Counted from the stretch's first letter, positions 1 to 7,389 are shown. The stretch is DNA of 7,568 nucleotides from Oscillospiraceae bacterium (GCA_031280325.1 JAITGW010000125.1:1-7568); one strand, 5' to 3'. Made by a program: numbers and translations. Notes: generated from the sequence alone by a model not told the origin.

Positions 1-285
1 AAAATCGCGATAATCGAGGATGTGGTGACGGCGGGAACCGCCGTGAGGGAGAGCATTGCGCTGCTCACTCCGCTCGGCGTGACGGTGAACGCGCTGTTTG
101 TCTCCGTTGACCGCTGCGAAAAGGGAAATACCGATAAAAGCGCGCTGCGCGAGCTTCATGAAGAGCTTAATATCGGCGTATACTCAATCGTAACAAGCCG
201 CGACATCCTCGAAAGCCTGCCCGATGGCGGCGCGCACAAATCCGCGCTTGCGGAATATCTTAGTACATACGCGGCGTCCTCATGA
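1..285 (+). CDS. pyrE: Orotate phosphoribosyltransferase, C-terminal part (5' end outside window)
   Basis: The last 94 codons of a type I phosphoribosyltransferase are open from the first base of the window. Residues 4-17 of the fragment (IIEDVVTAGTAVRE) form the PRPP-binding signature, and the form with EDVVTAGTA followed by RE is that of orotate phosphoribosyltransferase. This cytosolic enzyme joins orotate to PRPP to make orotidine 5'-monophosphate, the fifth step of de novo pyrimidine synthesis. The later stretch NIGVYSIVTSRDILESL also fits the PyrE C-terminus. An internal ATG at position 22 lies just after the PRPP motif and is not the true start; the real N-terminus (about 100-120 residues) is upstream of the window. 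The stop codon overlaps the radC start (ATGA, 282-285), which implies co-transcription and translational coupling. Another phosphoribosyltransferase is possible but less likely. Confidence 0.88.
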   Translation, partial: KIAIIEDVVTAGTAVRESIALLTPLGVTVNALFVSVDRCEKGNTDKSALRELHEELNIGVYSIVTSRDILESLPDGGAHKSALAEYLSTYAASS

Positions 286-956
286 GCGTGCACGACGGAC
301 ACCGCGACAGACTGCGCGAGAGGTTCAAAAACCACGGACTGGACTCGTTTGACGACCACACGGTGCTTGAGCTGCTGCTGTTCCACGCGATTCCGCGCCG
401 TGACACGAACGAGACGGCGCACCTGCTTCTGGAGAAGTTCGGGACGCTTGCGGACGTGTTCGACGCGCCGCGGGAGGAGCTTTGCCGCGTCCCCGGCGTC
501 GGTGAAACCGCCGCGCTTTTGCTTAAGCTCTTGCCGCCGATTGCCCGGCGATATTACATCTCGCGCACGGAGATCACAGGCATCGTCAATTCTGCGCGCC
601 GCGCCGGCGAATATCTCCTGCCTTACTTTTTCGGCGAGCAGGACGAGGTCGTTTACATTATGTGTCTCGACGCGAAGTGTAAGGTTCTTTGCTGCAAGCT
701 CCTGTTTCGCGGCGGGGTAAACTCCGCGAATGTCAACGTCCGAAAGCTTGTGGAGACCGCGCTTTCCTTCAACGCCACAAGCGTTATCCTCGCCCATAAC
801 CACACCAGCGGAATCGCGCTTCCCTCACCGGAGGATAAGACGACAACGAAACGCATAATGGAGGCGCTCTCCGCCGTGGACATCGTTCTGGCGGATCACA
901 TCGTAGTCGCGGACGACGACTTCATCTCATTTTCAGACAACGGCTTTTTCCGCTGA
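282..956 (+). CDS. radC: RadC family JAB/MPN domain protein
   Basis: This 224-residue protein has the RadC (UPF0758) layout. An N-terminal helical part holds a helix-hairpin-helix-like VPGVGE at residues 70-75, and a C-terminal JAB/MPN-type domain holds a metal-site signature with H172, H174 and D185 (HNHTSG, then PSPED). The end (LADHIVVADDDFISFSDNGFF) matches the usual DHI-v-...-SF...G-f RadC tail. Length is normal. The biochemical role of RadC is unsettled: the old link to DNA repair is doubtful, and the metalloprotease-like site has no agreed substrate. Oddities are T175, where most homologues have proline (HNHPSG), and K139, where the E. coli and B. subtilis proteins, as I recall them, carry glutamate before the LF-x-G strand. 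The start is fixed by the 4-base overlap with pyrE. No Shine-Dalgarno precedes it, so it is probably translated by coupling to pyrE. Confidence 0.93.
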   Translation: MSVHDGHRDRLRERFKNHGLDSFDDHTVLELLLFHAIPRRDTNETAHLLLEKFGTLADVFDAPREELCRVPGVGETAALLLKLLPPIARRYYISRTEITGIVNSARRAGEYLLPYFFGEQDEVVYIMCLDAKCKVLCCKLLFRGGVNSANVNVRKLVETALSFNATSVILAHNHTSGIALPSPEDKTTTKRIMEALSAVDIVLADHIVVADDDFISFSDNGFFR

Positions 957-1026
957 CCCCGGCGCGCCGCGTCGAGTTTTCGGACGACGCATACCGCCGT
1001 TTTGAATTCTCCCGAAAGGACATTTC
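957..1026 (+). other. Intergenic gap between radC and the activase gene
   Basis: This is the only real gap between + strand genes in the window, 70 bases long. It holds a GGCGCGCC palindrome (961-968), a weak inverted repeat GCGTCG/CGACGC (969-974 with 985-990, 10-base loop, no T-run after it), an AT-richer patch TTTTGAATTCT (1000-1010) and the ribosome binding site of the next gene. I see no -35/-10 pair with good sequence and spacing, and no intrinsic terminator. It may therefore be simple read-through space, or hold a promoter with a poor consensus. Confidence 0.4.
1015..1020 (+). promoter_or_regulatory. Ribosome binding site of the activase gene
   Basis: AAAGGA lies six bases before the ATG at 1027. 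This supports that ATG as the start, as does the ATPase phosphate-binding loop (IGIDIGSTTVK), which begins at residue 4. Confidence 0.75.
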
Positions 1027-4023
1027 ATGCTCAAAATAGGTATTGACATTGGCAGCACAACTGTAAAAACCGTCGTGCTCGGCCAGGACGGCGCGCTGCT
1101 CTTCCGCGCGTATGAGCGGCACTTTTCGCTTGTGCGGCAAAAGGCTGCCGAGCAGCTGTCGGGGGCGGCCTCGGTTCTGCGCGGGAAACCCGCGCAGCTT
1201 GCGGTCACAGGCTCTGCGGGCCTTGGCGTTGCGCGCGCCGCAAGCCTGCCGTTTATTCAGGAGGTTTACGCGACAGCGGCCGCCGTGCGCGAGCATATTC
1301 CGGACGCTGACGCAGTAATTGAGCTTGGCGGCGAGGACGCGAAAATTATCTTCTTCGGTCAGAGCCTGGAGGAGCGCATGAACGGCACCTGCGCCGGCGG
1401 CACTGGCGCGTTTATCGACCAGATGGCGACGCTTTTGGGCGTTTCCGCGCCGGAGCTTGACGAGCTGTCGCGCGGGTATGAGCGGATTTATCCCATCGCG
1501 TCACGCTGCGGCGTGTTCGCAAAGAGTGACATTCAGCCGATTCTCAATCAGGGCGGCAGGCGCGAGGACATCGCGGCGTCAATTTTCCAGGCTGTGGCGG
1601 ATCAAACGATCGCGGGGCTTACACAGGGGCGCGACCTCACGGGGAAGCTCGTTTTCCTCGGCGGTCCGCTCACATTTCTGCACGGTTTGCGCCAAAGGTT
1701 TATTGAAACGCTCGCGCTTGACGATGAACACGCGGTTTTTCCTGAAAATGCGGACTGCTTCGCGGCAATCGGCGCGGCGCTGCTGGCGCGCGGAGATGAA
1801 ATGCAGTACGGCGAGATACTCGCACGGCTTGAAAACGCCGCAGATTCCGCCTCTTCATCAGACGTTATGCCCGCGCTGTTTGAAAATCAGGCGGAGCTTG
1901 ACGCGTTTTCCTCGCGGCACGCGCTCGCGGCGCCGACGACCGTTGACGCAGAGACATATTCCGGTTCCGCCTATCTTGGAATCGACGCCGGCAGCACGAC
2001 GACAAAGCTCGTTTTGATTACCCCTGACGGCGGAATTCTGCACAGCTATTACGGACCTAATCTCGGCGATCCTGTGCGCGTCGTGAAAATAGAGCTGGAA
2101 GCTATATACGAAAAATTCGGCGGACGGGTGACGATTTGCGGCTCCGCCGTCACGGGCTACGGCGAAGAGCTGATCAAAAACGCATTCGGCGTCGATCTCG
2201 GACTTGTGGAAACCATGGCGCACTATACCGCCGCAAAGCACTTTGAACCGGAGGTTGACTTCATCATCGACATCGGCGGTCAGGACGTTAAGTGCTTCAA
2301 AATCCGCTCCGGCGCGGTGGATGGCATTATGTTAAACGAAGCCTGTTCCTCCGGCTGCGGCAGCTTTGTAGAGACGTTTGCCAAAGCGCTCGGGTACGGC
2401 ATCGCGGAATTTTCGTGGCTCGGACTCTTCGCGCCGCACCCTGTTAACCTTGGCTCGCGCTGTACTGTGTTCATGAACTCCAGCGTAAAGCAGGCGCAGA
2501 AGGACGGCGCGACGGTGGAGGCAATAAGCGCGGGGTTATCAATTTCCGTGGTCAAAAACGTGGTGTATAAGGTCATCCGCGCGGCGAGTGCGGAAGATCT
2601 GGGCACGAAAATCGTTGCCCAGGGCGGAACGTTCTATAACGATGCCGTGCTGCGCGCATTCGAGCAGGAGCTTTCGGGCGAGGTTGTCCGTCCGACCATC
2701 GCCGGACTCATGGGGGCTTACGGCGCGGCGCTGTCGGCAAAGGACGCTCCGCCGGAGAGGGGCGTCTCGTCGCTGCTCTCTCCCGCCGCCCTGGCGCAAT
2801 TCACGCACGAGGCAAGATCCGTGACGTGCAATGGCTGCGGCAACGCCTGCCGCCTGACGCTGAACACCTTTTCCGGCGGACGTCGATTCATTTCAGGCAA
2901 CCGCTGTTCAGTGCCGCTCGGCATCGAAAAAAGCGCGGAGCCGAACCTCATGCGCATAAAATATGACCGCCTCCGCGCCATGGACGGATGCGGAGACGGC
3001 GACGGAAGCCGCGGAATTATCGGCATACCCATGGTTTTGAACATGTATGAAAACCTGCCGTTCTGGTTCGAGTTTTTTACGGCGATGAATTTCGAGGTTC
3101 GCCTGTCGAGGGAATCGTCGCGCGATTTATACATTCTCGGTCAACGCACGATTCCGTCCGACACGGTGTGCTATCCCGCAAAGCTCGCACATGGCGCGGT
3201 ACAGTCTCTCGCCGGCATTGGCGCGCGGGCGATATTCTATCCGTGCCTCCCGTATAACTTCGACGAGGGAATTTCCGACAACCACTATAACTGCCCCGTC
3301 GTGGCATATTATCCGGAGCTTCTCGCGGCAAATCTGCCGAGCGTGAAAGCCGAAAAATTCCTCATCCCGTATTTCGGACTGCATAACAAACGGGGCTTTA
3401 TCCCCCGCGCGGCAAAATATTTCAGCGCGGAGTTCGGCGTGCCGAAGCGGCTCGTCCGCGCGGCTGCCCGCCGCGCCTACCGCGCATATGGGGATTATCG
3501 CAAATGGGTCTGCGGCGAGGGCGCGCGGATTATCGAATACGCAAAGCAGAACGGCAAGGCGCTGATCGTCGCGGCGGGACGTCCGTATCACATCGACCCG
3601 GAGATCAATCACGGAATCGATGAGCTTATCACCTCCCTGGGGCTTGCGTTGATTACGGAGGACGCGATTTCGGGAAAACTTGCCCGCGCGCCGCGCGGCG
3701 TGCTGAATCAGTGGACATATCAGGCGCGGATGTACAACGCGGCGCGCTTCGTTTCGGAGCACGAGAACATGGAGCTTATCCAGCTTGTCTCATTCGGCTG
3801 CGGCACGGACGCGCTTACGGCCGATGAAACGCGCGACATACTCGAGGCGGGCGGACGGCTGTATACTCAGTTAAAAATCGACGACATAAGCAATCTCGGC
3901 ACGGCGCGCATCCGGCTGCGCAGTCTTATCGCCGCGATGGAGCAGCGCCGGCTCCGCGGCGGACAGACGCAGCCGTTCCCCGCAGCCCAAAATGATTATC
4001 GCAGCGGCGTAACGCGGCCGTGA
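1027..4023 (+). CDS. Tandem acyl-CoA dehydratase activase (BadF/BadG/BcrA/BcrD ATPase x2) with DUF2229-like C-terminal half
   Basis: This 998-residue cytosolic protein carries two ASKHA-fold ATPase units in tandem. Unit 1 has GIDIGSTT (5-12), ELGGEDAK (99-106), C122 in CAGGTG, C161 in SRCGVF and LGG (211-213). Unit 2 has GIDAGSTTTK (318-327), DIGGQD (415-420), C440 in CSSGCG, C479 in SRCTVF and QGG (532-534). Each cysteine pair is 39 residues apart, as in HgdC (Cys127/Cys166 as I recall), the activator of 2-hydroxyglutaryl-CoA dehydratase. HgdC uses ATP to push one electron from a [4Fe-4S] cluster into the dehydratase. The C-terminal part has a four-cysteine site (C601, C604, C608, C627), then a DUF2229-like region with C715, C740 and C756, and a conserved-looking end (SFGCGTDA, then KIDDISNLG). 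It ends 14 bases before the start of its likely partner at 4038. Homologues, as I recall, are usually fused to that partner in one protein of about 1400 residues. Family and cluster binding are well supported; the substrate is unknown. Confidence 0.9.
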   Translation: MLKIGIDIGSTTVKTVVLGQDGALLFRAYERHFSLVRQKAAEQLSGAASVLRGKPAQLAVTGSAGLGVARAASLPFIQEVYATAAAVREHIPDADAVIELGGEDAKIIFFGQSLEERMNGTCAGGTGAFIDQMATLLGVSAPELDELSRGYERIYPIASRCGVFAKSDIQPILNQGGRREDIAASIFQAVADQTIAGLTQGRDLTGKLVFLGGPLTFLHGLRQRFIETLALDDEHAVFPENADCFAAIGAALLARGDEMQYGEILARLENAADSASSSDVMPALFENQAELDAFSSRHALAAPTTVDAETYSGSAYLGIDAGSTTTKLVLITPDGGILHSYYGPNLGDPVRVVKIELEAIYEKFGGRVTICGSAVTGYGEELIKNAFGVDLGLVETMAHYTAAKHFEPEVDFIIDIGGQDVKCFKIRSGAVDGIMLNEACSSGCGSFVETFAKALGYGIAEFSWLGLFAPHPVNLGSRCTVFMNSSVKQAQKDGATVEAISAGLSISVVKNVVYKVIRAASAEDLGTKIVAQGGTFYNDAVLRAFEQELSGEVVRPTIAGLMGAYGAALSAKDAPPERGVSSLLSPAALAQFTHEARSVTCNGCGNACRLTLNTFSGGRRFISGNRCSVPLGIEKSAEPNLMRIKYDRLRAMDGCGDGDGSRGIIGIPMVLNMYENLPFWFEFFTAMNFEVRLSRESSRDLYILGQRTIPSDTVCYPAKLAHGAVQSLAGIGARAIFYPCLPYNFDEGISDNHYNCPVVAYYPELLAANLPSVKAEKFLIPYFGLHNKRGFIPRAAKYFSAEFGVPKRLVRAAARRAYRAYGDYRKWVCGEGARIIEYAKQNGKALIVAAGRPYHIDPEINHGIDELITSLGLALITEDAISGKLARAPRGVLNQWTYQARMYNAARFVSEHENMELIQLVSFGCGTDALTADETRDILEAGGRLYTQLKIDDISNLGTARIRLRSLIAAMEQRRLRGGQTQPFPAAQNDYRSGVTRP

Positions 4024-4024
4024 T

Positions 4025-4031
4025 AAGGAGG
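4025..4031 (+). promoter_or_regulatory. Strong ribosome binding site that decides the start of the HGD-D-like gene
   Basis: AAGGAGG, a perfect anti-16S complement, lies directly behind the activase stop codon (4021-4023) and six bases before ATG 4038. A longer reading from GTG 4020 would place this site inside the coding region and add six residues (MIRRNL) that merely translate it. ATG 4038 is therefore the start. Confidence 0.9.
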
Positions 4032-4037
4032 AATCTA

Positions 4038-5303
4038 ATGGCAAAGCTTGAGTATGACGAAAACGGGCGGCTGCTGTTCACAAAAGAGATGAAGCGGGAA
4101 TATACCCTGCTTATCCCCAATATGCTCCCTGTTTTGATGACTCTGCTGCAAAAAATATTTGCGCTGTACGGCTATAACTGCGAGCTGCTTACCACATCGC
4201 ACCGCGCGGTCGTCGATACGGGGCTGAAATACGTTCATAACGACGCGTGTTATCCCGCGCTGCTCGTCATCGGGCAGCTTATAGACGCCGTGAAAAACGG
4301 GGGGTATGATCCCGACAAGGTTGCGCTGCTCATCACACAGACCGGCGGAGGCTGCCGCGCGTCCAACTATATCCACATGCTGCGCCGCGCCCTTAAAAAA
4401 GCGGGGCTTGAGCATGTGCCGGTCGTTTCAATTAATCTTTCGGGCCTTGAGAAAAACCCCGGCTTTTCTCTCACCGTGCCGATTGTGCGCCGTCTTGCCG
4501 CCGCGATGATCTACAGCGATTTTATCACGTGGCTCGCAAACCAGTGCAGACCATATGAGACGGAGCACGGCGCGGCGGCACGCCTGACCGACGGGTGGAC
4601 CGCCCAAATTACGGAAATGTTCGGACGCGGGCGCGGCATGACGGGCGCGGAGCTGAAGAAAATCCTGCCGCGTATCGCGGCGGACTTCGCGGCGATTGAG
4701 CGCTGCGGCGACGCAAAGACGCGCGTCGGCGTCGTGGGCGAGATCTATGTCAAATACTCGCCGCTTGGCAACAATAATTTAGAGGATTTGCTGCTCGGCG
4801 AGGGGTGCGAGCCTGTTGTCCCCGGCGTTACCGACTTTATGATCTTCAAAATCAACAACAGGAGCGTAGACGTTGGACTGTACGGCGGGTCGCTTCTTAA
4901 AAAGGCGTTCTGCGCCGTATTCCAGCGGTATATCGAGAATTTGCAGCGCATAATGATCGACGCGGTGAAAACGCAGCCGCGCTTTAGGCCGATGGGCGCA
5001 TTTAAGGATTTGCAGCGGCTTGTGCGCGGGTATATCGGGTACGGCAACAAGATGGGCGAGGGCTGGCTGCTCACCGCGGAAATGCTGGAGCTTATCCATT
5101 CCGGCGCGGAAAATATCGTCTGTACCCAACCGTTTGGCTGTCTGCCGAACCATGTCGTCGGCAAAGGTATGATCCGCCGATTGAAGGACGATTATCCGGA
5201 GTCGAACATCGTCGCCATTGACTATGATCCCGGTGCGACGAGAATAAACCAGGAGAACCGAATAAAGCTTATGATATCAAACGCGAAAGGGCGGATACAC
5301 TGA
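4038..5303 (+). CDS. 2-hydroxyacyl-CoA dehydratase (HGD-D)-related protein, C-terminal module of the large activase/dehydratase family
   Basis: From ATG 4038 the protein has 421 residues. It matches what I recall of the final third of the clostridial ~1400-residue activase/dehydratase-like proteins. Landmarks are C71 in NDACYPA, C106 in QTGGGCRASNY (101-109), C362 and C368 in CTQPFGCLPNH, and a closing block DYDPGATRINQENRIK (395-410). The HGD-D family binds a [4Fe-4S] cluster through cysteines and removes water from 2-hydroxyacyl-CoA by a ketyl-radical route after activation by an HgdC-type ATPase; the related double-cubane proteins reduce other small substrates. C71, C106, C362 and C368 are candidate cluster ligands. 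No signal peptide or membrane segment is seen, so it should act in the cytosol with the activase encoded just upstream. The stop overlaps the next start by one base (TGATG). True dehydratase activity is not shown by sequence; the substrate is unknown. Confidence 0.85.
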   Translation: MAKLEYDENGRLLFTKEMKREYTLLIPNMLPVLMTLLQKIFALYGYNCELLTTSHRAVVDTGLKYVHNDACYPALLVIGQLIDAVKNGGYDPDKVALLITQTGGGCRASNYIHMLRRALKKAGLEHVPVVSINLSGLEKNPGFSLTVPIVRRLAAAMIYSDFITWLANQCRPYETEHGAAARLTDGWTAQITEMFGRGRGMTGAELKKILPRIAADFAAIERCGDAKTRVGVVGEIYVKYSPLGNNNLEDLLLGEGCEPVVPGVTDFMIFKINNRSVDVGLYGGSLLKKAFCAVFQRYIENLQRIMIDAVKTQPRFRPMGAFKDLQRLVRGYIGYGNKMGEGWLLTAEMLELIHSGAENIVCTQPFGCLPNHVVGKGMIRRLKDDYPESNIVAIDYDPGATRINQENRIKLMISNAKGRIH

Positions 5304-6523
5304 TGACAAACGCAAAGAGAAACGGCGCCGCGGAGTTTTGGAGATTCATCTTCGCGTCTCTTGTGGTGCTGTACCACTTCGAGAAAATCTATGACATGAT
5401 TCCCCTGCCGCTCGGCGAAAAGCTCCGGGCGAACGCCGGTTTTATCGGCGTCGAGTTCTTTTTCATCCTCGCGGGATTTTTGCTAATGCGATCTGACGCG
5501 CGTCGCCGCGCGCTCGGAGCGCCCGCGCGGATGAGCTTTTCCGACGCGGGGACACACGCGCTTGGATACGTCAGGAGTAAAGTCTCGCGCATTTTTCCGA
5601 CGCTTGCGTTCATTTTACTGTTGTTTTCGCTCGTTCTCCATTCCGGCGGACTGGGTGCGCGCCTGCGCGAGCTTATGGGGCTTGAGTGGGAGGCTCTCAT
5701 GCTCGGCGGGACAAGCTTTGCGTGGGAGGACGCGCTGTCGCCAAAGCTGTTTCTTATCGTCACGTGGTTTCTCACCGATCTTCTCATCGCGGGATATCTC
5801 TTCACGTTTATCGCGTGTATGCGCCGCGATGTTCTCAAATATTTTGCACCCCTCGCGGCGATTTTGATGTATTCGTGGTTCGGACTGAAATCGTTCGAGC
5901 TCTACAAAGGTCACGAGATGTACGGCTTCCTGTCCGGCGGCCTTTTGCGCGCGTTTGCCGGATTCTCTCTCGGCGTCACAGCGTATTTCGTGTACGAAAG
6001 GCTTAAAGCGCTGTCATGGAAGCTTCCGGCGCGCATTGCGCTGAGCGTGTTTGAGGTATATGTCGTCTACCGGCTGTGCACGCTGGTCTGGAACCGGGAA
6101 ATCGGCGCTGAAAATTTCCGGATTCTTGTATACATGCCGCTTCTCATCATACTTTCGTTCCTCAATAAATCCGCCCTCGCCCATGCGCTCTCGAATCCCG
6201 TAAGCCGCTTTCTGGGCAGCATCGCTCTTCCGATGTATCTTTTCCACCACAAGTTCCACGAATATTATTACATCATAAAAATGCAGCTCTGGGCAAGCCA
6301 GAGCGGAATGCGCTTCATCTCAAAGCTTACGGGCGTCGAGGTCCGCCATCTGCGCACGCTGTTTAACCAAAAGACGTTTGATATGTTCGCGTTTCTGTTC
6401 TGGTCCGCCGTGGGCGCGGTTGCGATAAAGTATATCGTTGCACTCCTGACGTATCTGTACCGCATCATAAAGAAAAAAATCAGCGCCGGTACGCCCGCGT
6501 CCGCCGCGGGAGGGAACAAATGA
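5303..6523 (+). CDS. Membrane-bound acyltransferase, acyltransferase 3 family (OafA/YrhL type)
   Basis: This 406-residue polytopic protein starts with the family's opening motif. An ER-like segment (EFWRF, 11-15) leads into a membrane helix ending at H25 (VVLYHF), the presumed catalytic histidine. GVEFFFILAGFLL (49-61) follows, matching the G-V-x-F-F-F-x-l-S-G-F signature with alanine for serine, and R96 (SRIFP) matches the conserved R-x-x-P. About ten hydrophobic segments can be seen, at roughly 14-26, 47-62, 97-113, 149-171, 180-199, 212-233, 243-263, 272-290, 303-320 and 361-388, with a basic, Ala/Gly-rich cytosolic tail. Members move acetyl or other acyl groups from acyl-CoA onto sugars of surface polysaccharides, O-antigen or peptidoglycan. 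The acceptor here cannot be told, but galU directly downstream (ATGA overlap) favours a glycan. No clear Shine-Dalgarno precedes the ATG, so translation is probably coupled to the upstream gene. Confidence 0.88.
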   Translation: MTNAKRNGAAEFWRFIFASLVVLYHFEKIYDMIPLPLGEKLRANAGFIGVEFFFILAGFLLMRSDARRRALGAPARMSFSDAGTHALGYVRSKVSRIFPTLAFILLLFSLVLHSGGLGARLRELMGLEWEALMLGGTSFAWEDALSPKLFLIVTWFLTDLLIAGYLFTFIACMRRDVLKYFAPLAAILMYSWFGLKSFELYKGHEMYGFLSGGLLRAFAGFSLGVTAYFVYERLKALSWKLPARIALSVFEVYVVYRLCTLVWNREIGAENFRILVYMPLLIILSFLNKSALAHALSNPVSRFLGSIALPMYLFHHKFHEYYYIIKMQLWASQSGMRFISKLTGVEVRHLRTLFNQKTFDMFAFLFWSAVGAVAIKYIVALLTYLYRIIKKKISAGTPASAAGGNK

Positions 6524-7389
6524 AGATACGCAAAGCTGTAATTCCGGCGGCGGGGCTGGGCACGCGAATGCTCCCCGCGACGAAAACGGTTCCCAAGGAA
6601 ATGCTCCCGCTTGTGGACAAGCCCGTCATCCAGTATATCATTGAGGAGGCCGTGGCAAGCGGAATCGAGGATATTCTCGTCGTTACAAACCGCGCGAAAT
6701 CCGCGATGGACGATTATTTTGACTACACGCCGGAGCTTGAGGACCGCCTCATGCGCGCGGGCAAAACCGAGGAGCTTGAGGCTGTGCGCCGAACGGCTGA
6801 CATCGCGAACATCTTTTACGTGCGACAGAAAGAGACAAAGGGGCTTGGTCACGCGGTATACCGCGCGAAGCGCTTCGCCGGGGACGAACCGTTCGCCGTC
6901 CTTCTGGGCGACGATGTGATGATGGCGGGCGTGCCCGTCACAAAGCAGCTTATCGACGCCGCCGAGCTGCACGGGGCAAGCGCCGTGGGCACGCAGCTCG
7001 TCGCGCCGCAGCAGATTTCGAAATACTCCTCACTCAAGGTTGAGCCGCTGTCGGCGCGCGTCATGCGAGTGCTTGACATGAACGAAAAGCCGCGTCCGTC
7101 TGAGAAATTTTCCGACTACGCGATTTTGGGGCGATATGTGCTCACGAGCGATATTTTCAGGATCCTGGAAAACACCGCGCCCGGATACGGCGGCGAGGTG
7201 CAGCTTACCGACGGACTGCGGGAGCTCTGCAAATGCGCGCCCATGGTTGCCGTGGACTTTTTGGGACGGCGGTATGACACCGGAAGCCTCAAGGGCTTTC
7301 TTGAGGCGACGATCGACTTTGCGCTGCAAAGCGGAGAGGTCGGCGCGTGGCTTCGGGAGTTTATAGGGAACAAGGCGAAAAGCTTTTAG
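6520..7389 (+). CDS. galU: UTP--glucose-1-phosphate uridylyltransferase
   Basis: This 289-residue cytosolic nucleotidyltransferase makes UDP-glucose and pyrophosphate from UTP and glucose 1-phosphate. UDP-glucose feeds glycolipid, teichoic acid and exopolysaccharide synthesis. The GalU nucleotide-binding motif GLGTRMLPATKTVPKEMLP is at residues 12-30, followed by a DKPVIQYIIEEA block. LLGDDV (128-133) holds the metal/substrate aspartates, GGEVQLTDGL is the GalU signature near residue 225, and YDTGSLKGFLEA lies near the end. Length is typical. The start at 6520 gives a natural N-terminus (MKIRKAVIPAAG), overlaps the acyltransferase stop by four bases and has a GGGAGGG Shine-Dalgarno at 6508-6514. 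It is the last gene of the + strand run. The alternative names gtaB or hasC would describe the same enzyme; a different sugar nucleotidyltransferase such as RmlA is unlikely given the motifs. Confidence 0.95.
   Translation: MKIRKAVIPAAGLGTRMLPATKTVPKEMLPLVDKPVIQYIIEEAVASGIEDILVVTNRAKSAMDDYFDYTPELEDRLMRAGKTEELEAVRRTADIANIFYVRQKETKGLGHAVYRAKRFAGDEPFAVLLGDDVMMAGVPVTKQLIDAAELHGASAVGTQLVAPQQISKYSSLKVEPLSARVMRVLDMNEKPRPSEKFSDYAILGRYVLTSDIFRILENTAPGYGGEVQLTDGLRELCKCAPMVAVDFLGRRYDTGSLKGFLEATIDFALQSGEVGAWLREFIGNKAKSF

Noticed and set aside
156..803. Long open frame on the - strand opposite pyrE/radC
   Set aside because: It is antisense to two recognisable genes, its translation is arginine/valine-rich with no domain I recognise, and GC-rich coding DNA often yields such shadow frames.
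961..968. GGCGCGCC palindrome as an operator
   Set aside because: An eight-base GC palindrome is expected by chance in sequence this rich in GCG/CGC, and there is no second copy nearby or promoter for it to overlap.
969..990. Inverted repeat GCGTCG/CGACGC after radC as a terminator
   Set aside because: Only six base pairs with a 10-base loop and no T-run following; too weak to call.
3127..3762. 211-residue open frame on the - strand inside the activase gene
   Set aside because: Shadow of the strongly supported activase coding frame; no ribosome binding site or motif of its own.
4020..4037. GTG start at 4020 giving a 427-residue HGD-D-like protein
   Set aside because: The added six codons read through the Shine-Dalgarno AAGGAGG, which is ideally placed for ATG 4038; no ribosome binding site serves the GTG.
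3993..4040. Programmed -1 frameshift joining the activase and HGD-D-like proteins
   Set aside because: The frames would allow a -1 shift between 3996 and 4023, but there is no slippery heptamer in that overlap. The strong ribosome binding site after the stop explains separate initiation more simply.
6268..6972. 234-residue open frame on the - strand across the acyltransferase/galU junction
   Set aside because: It runs antisense through conserved GalU motifs and has no recognisable domain.
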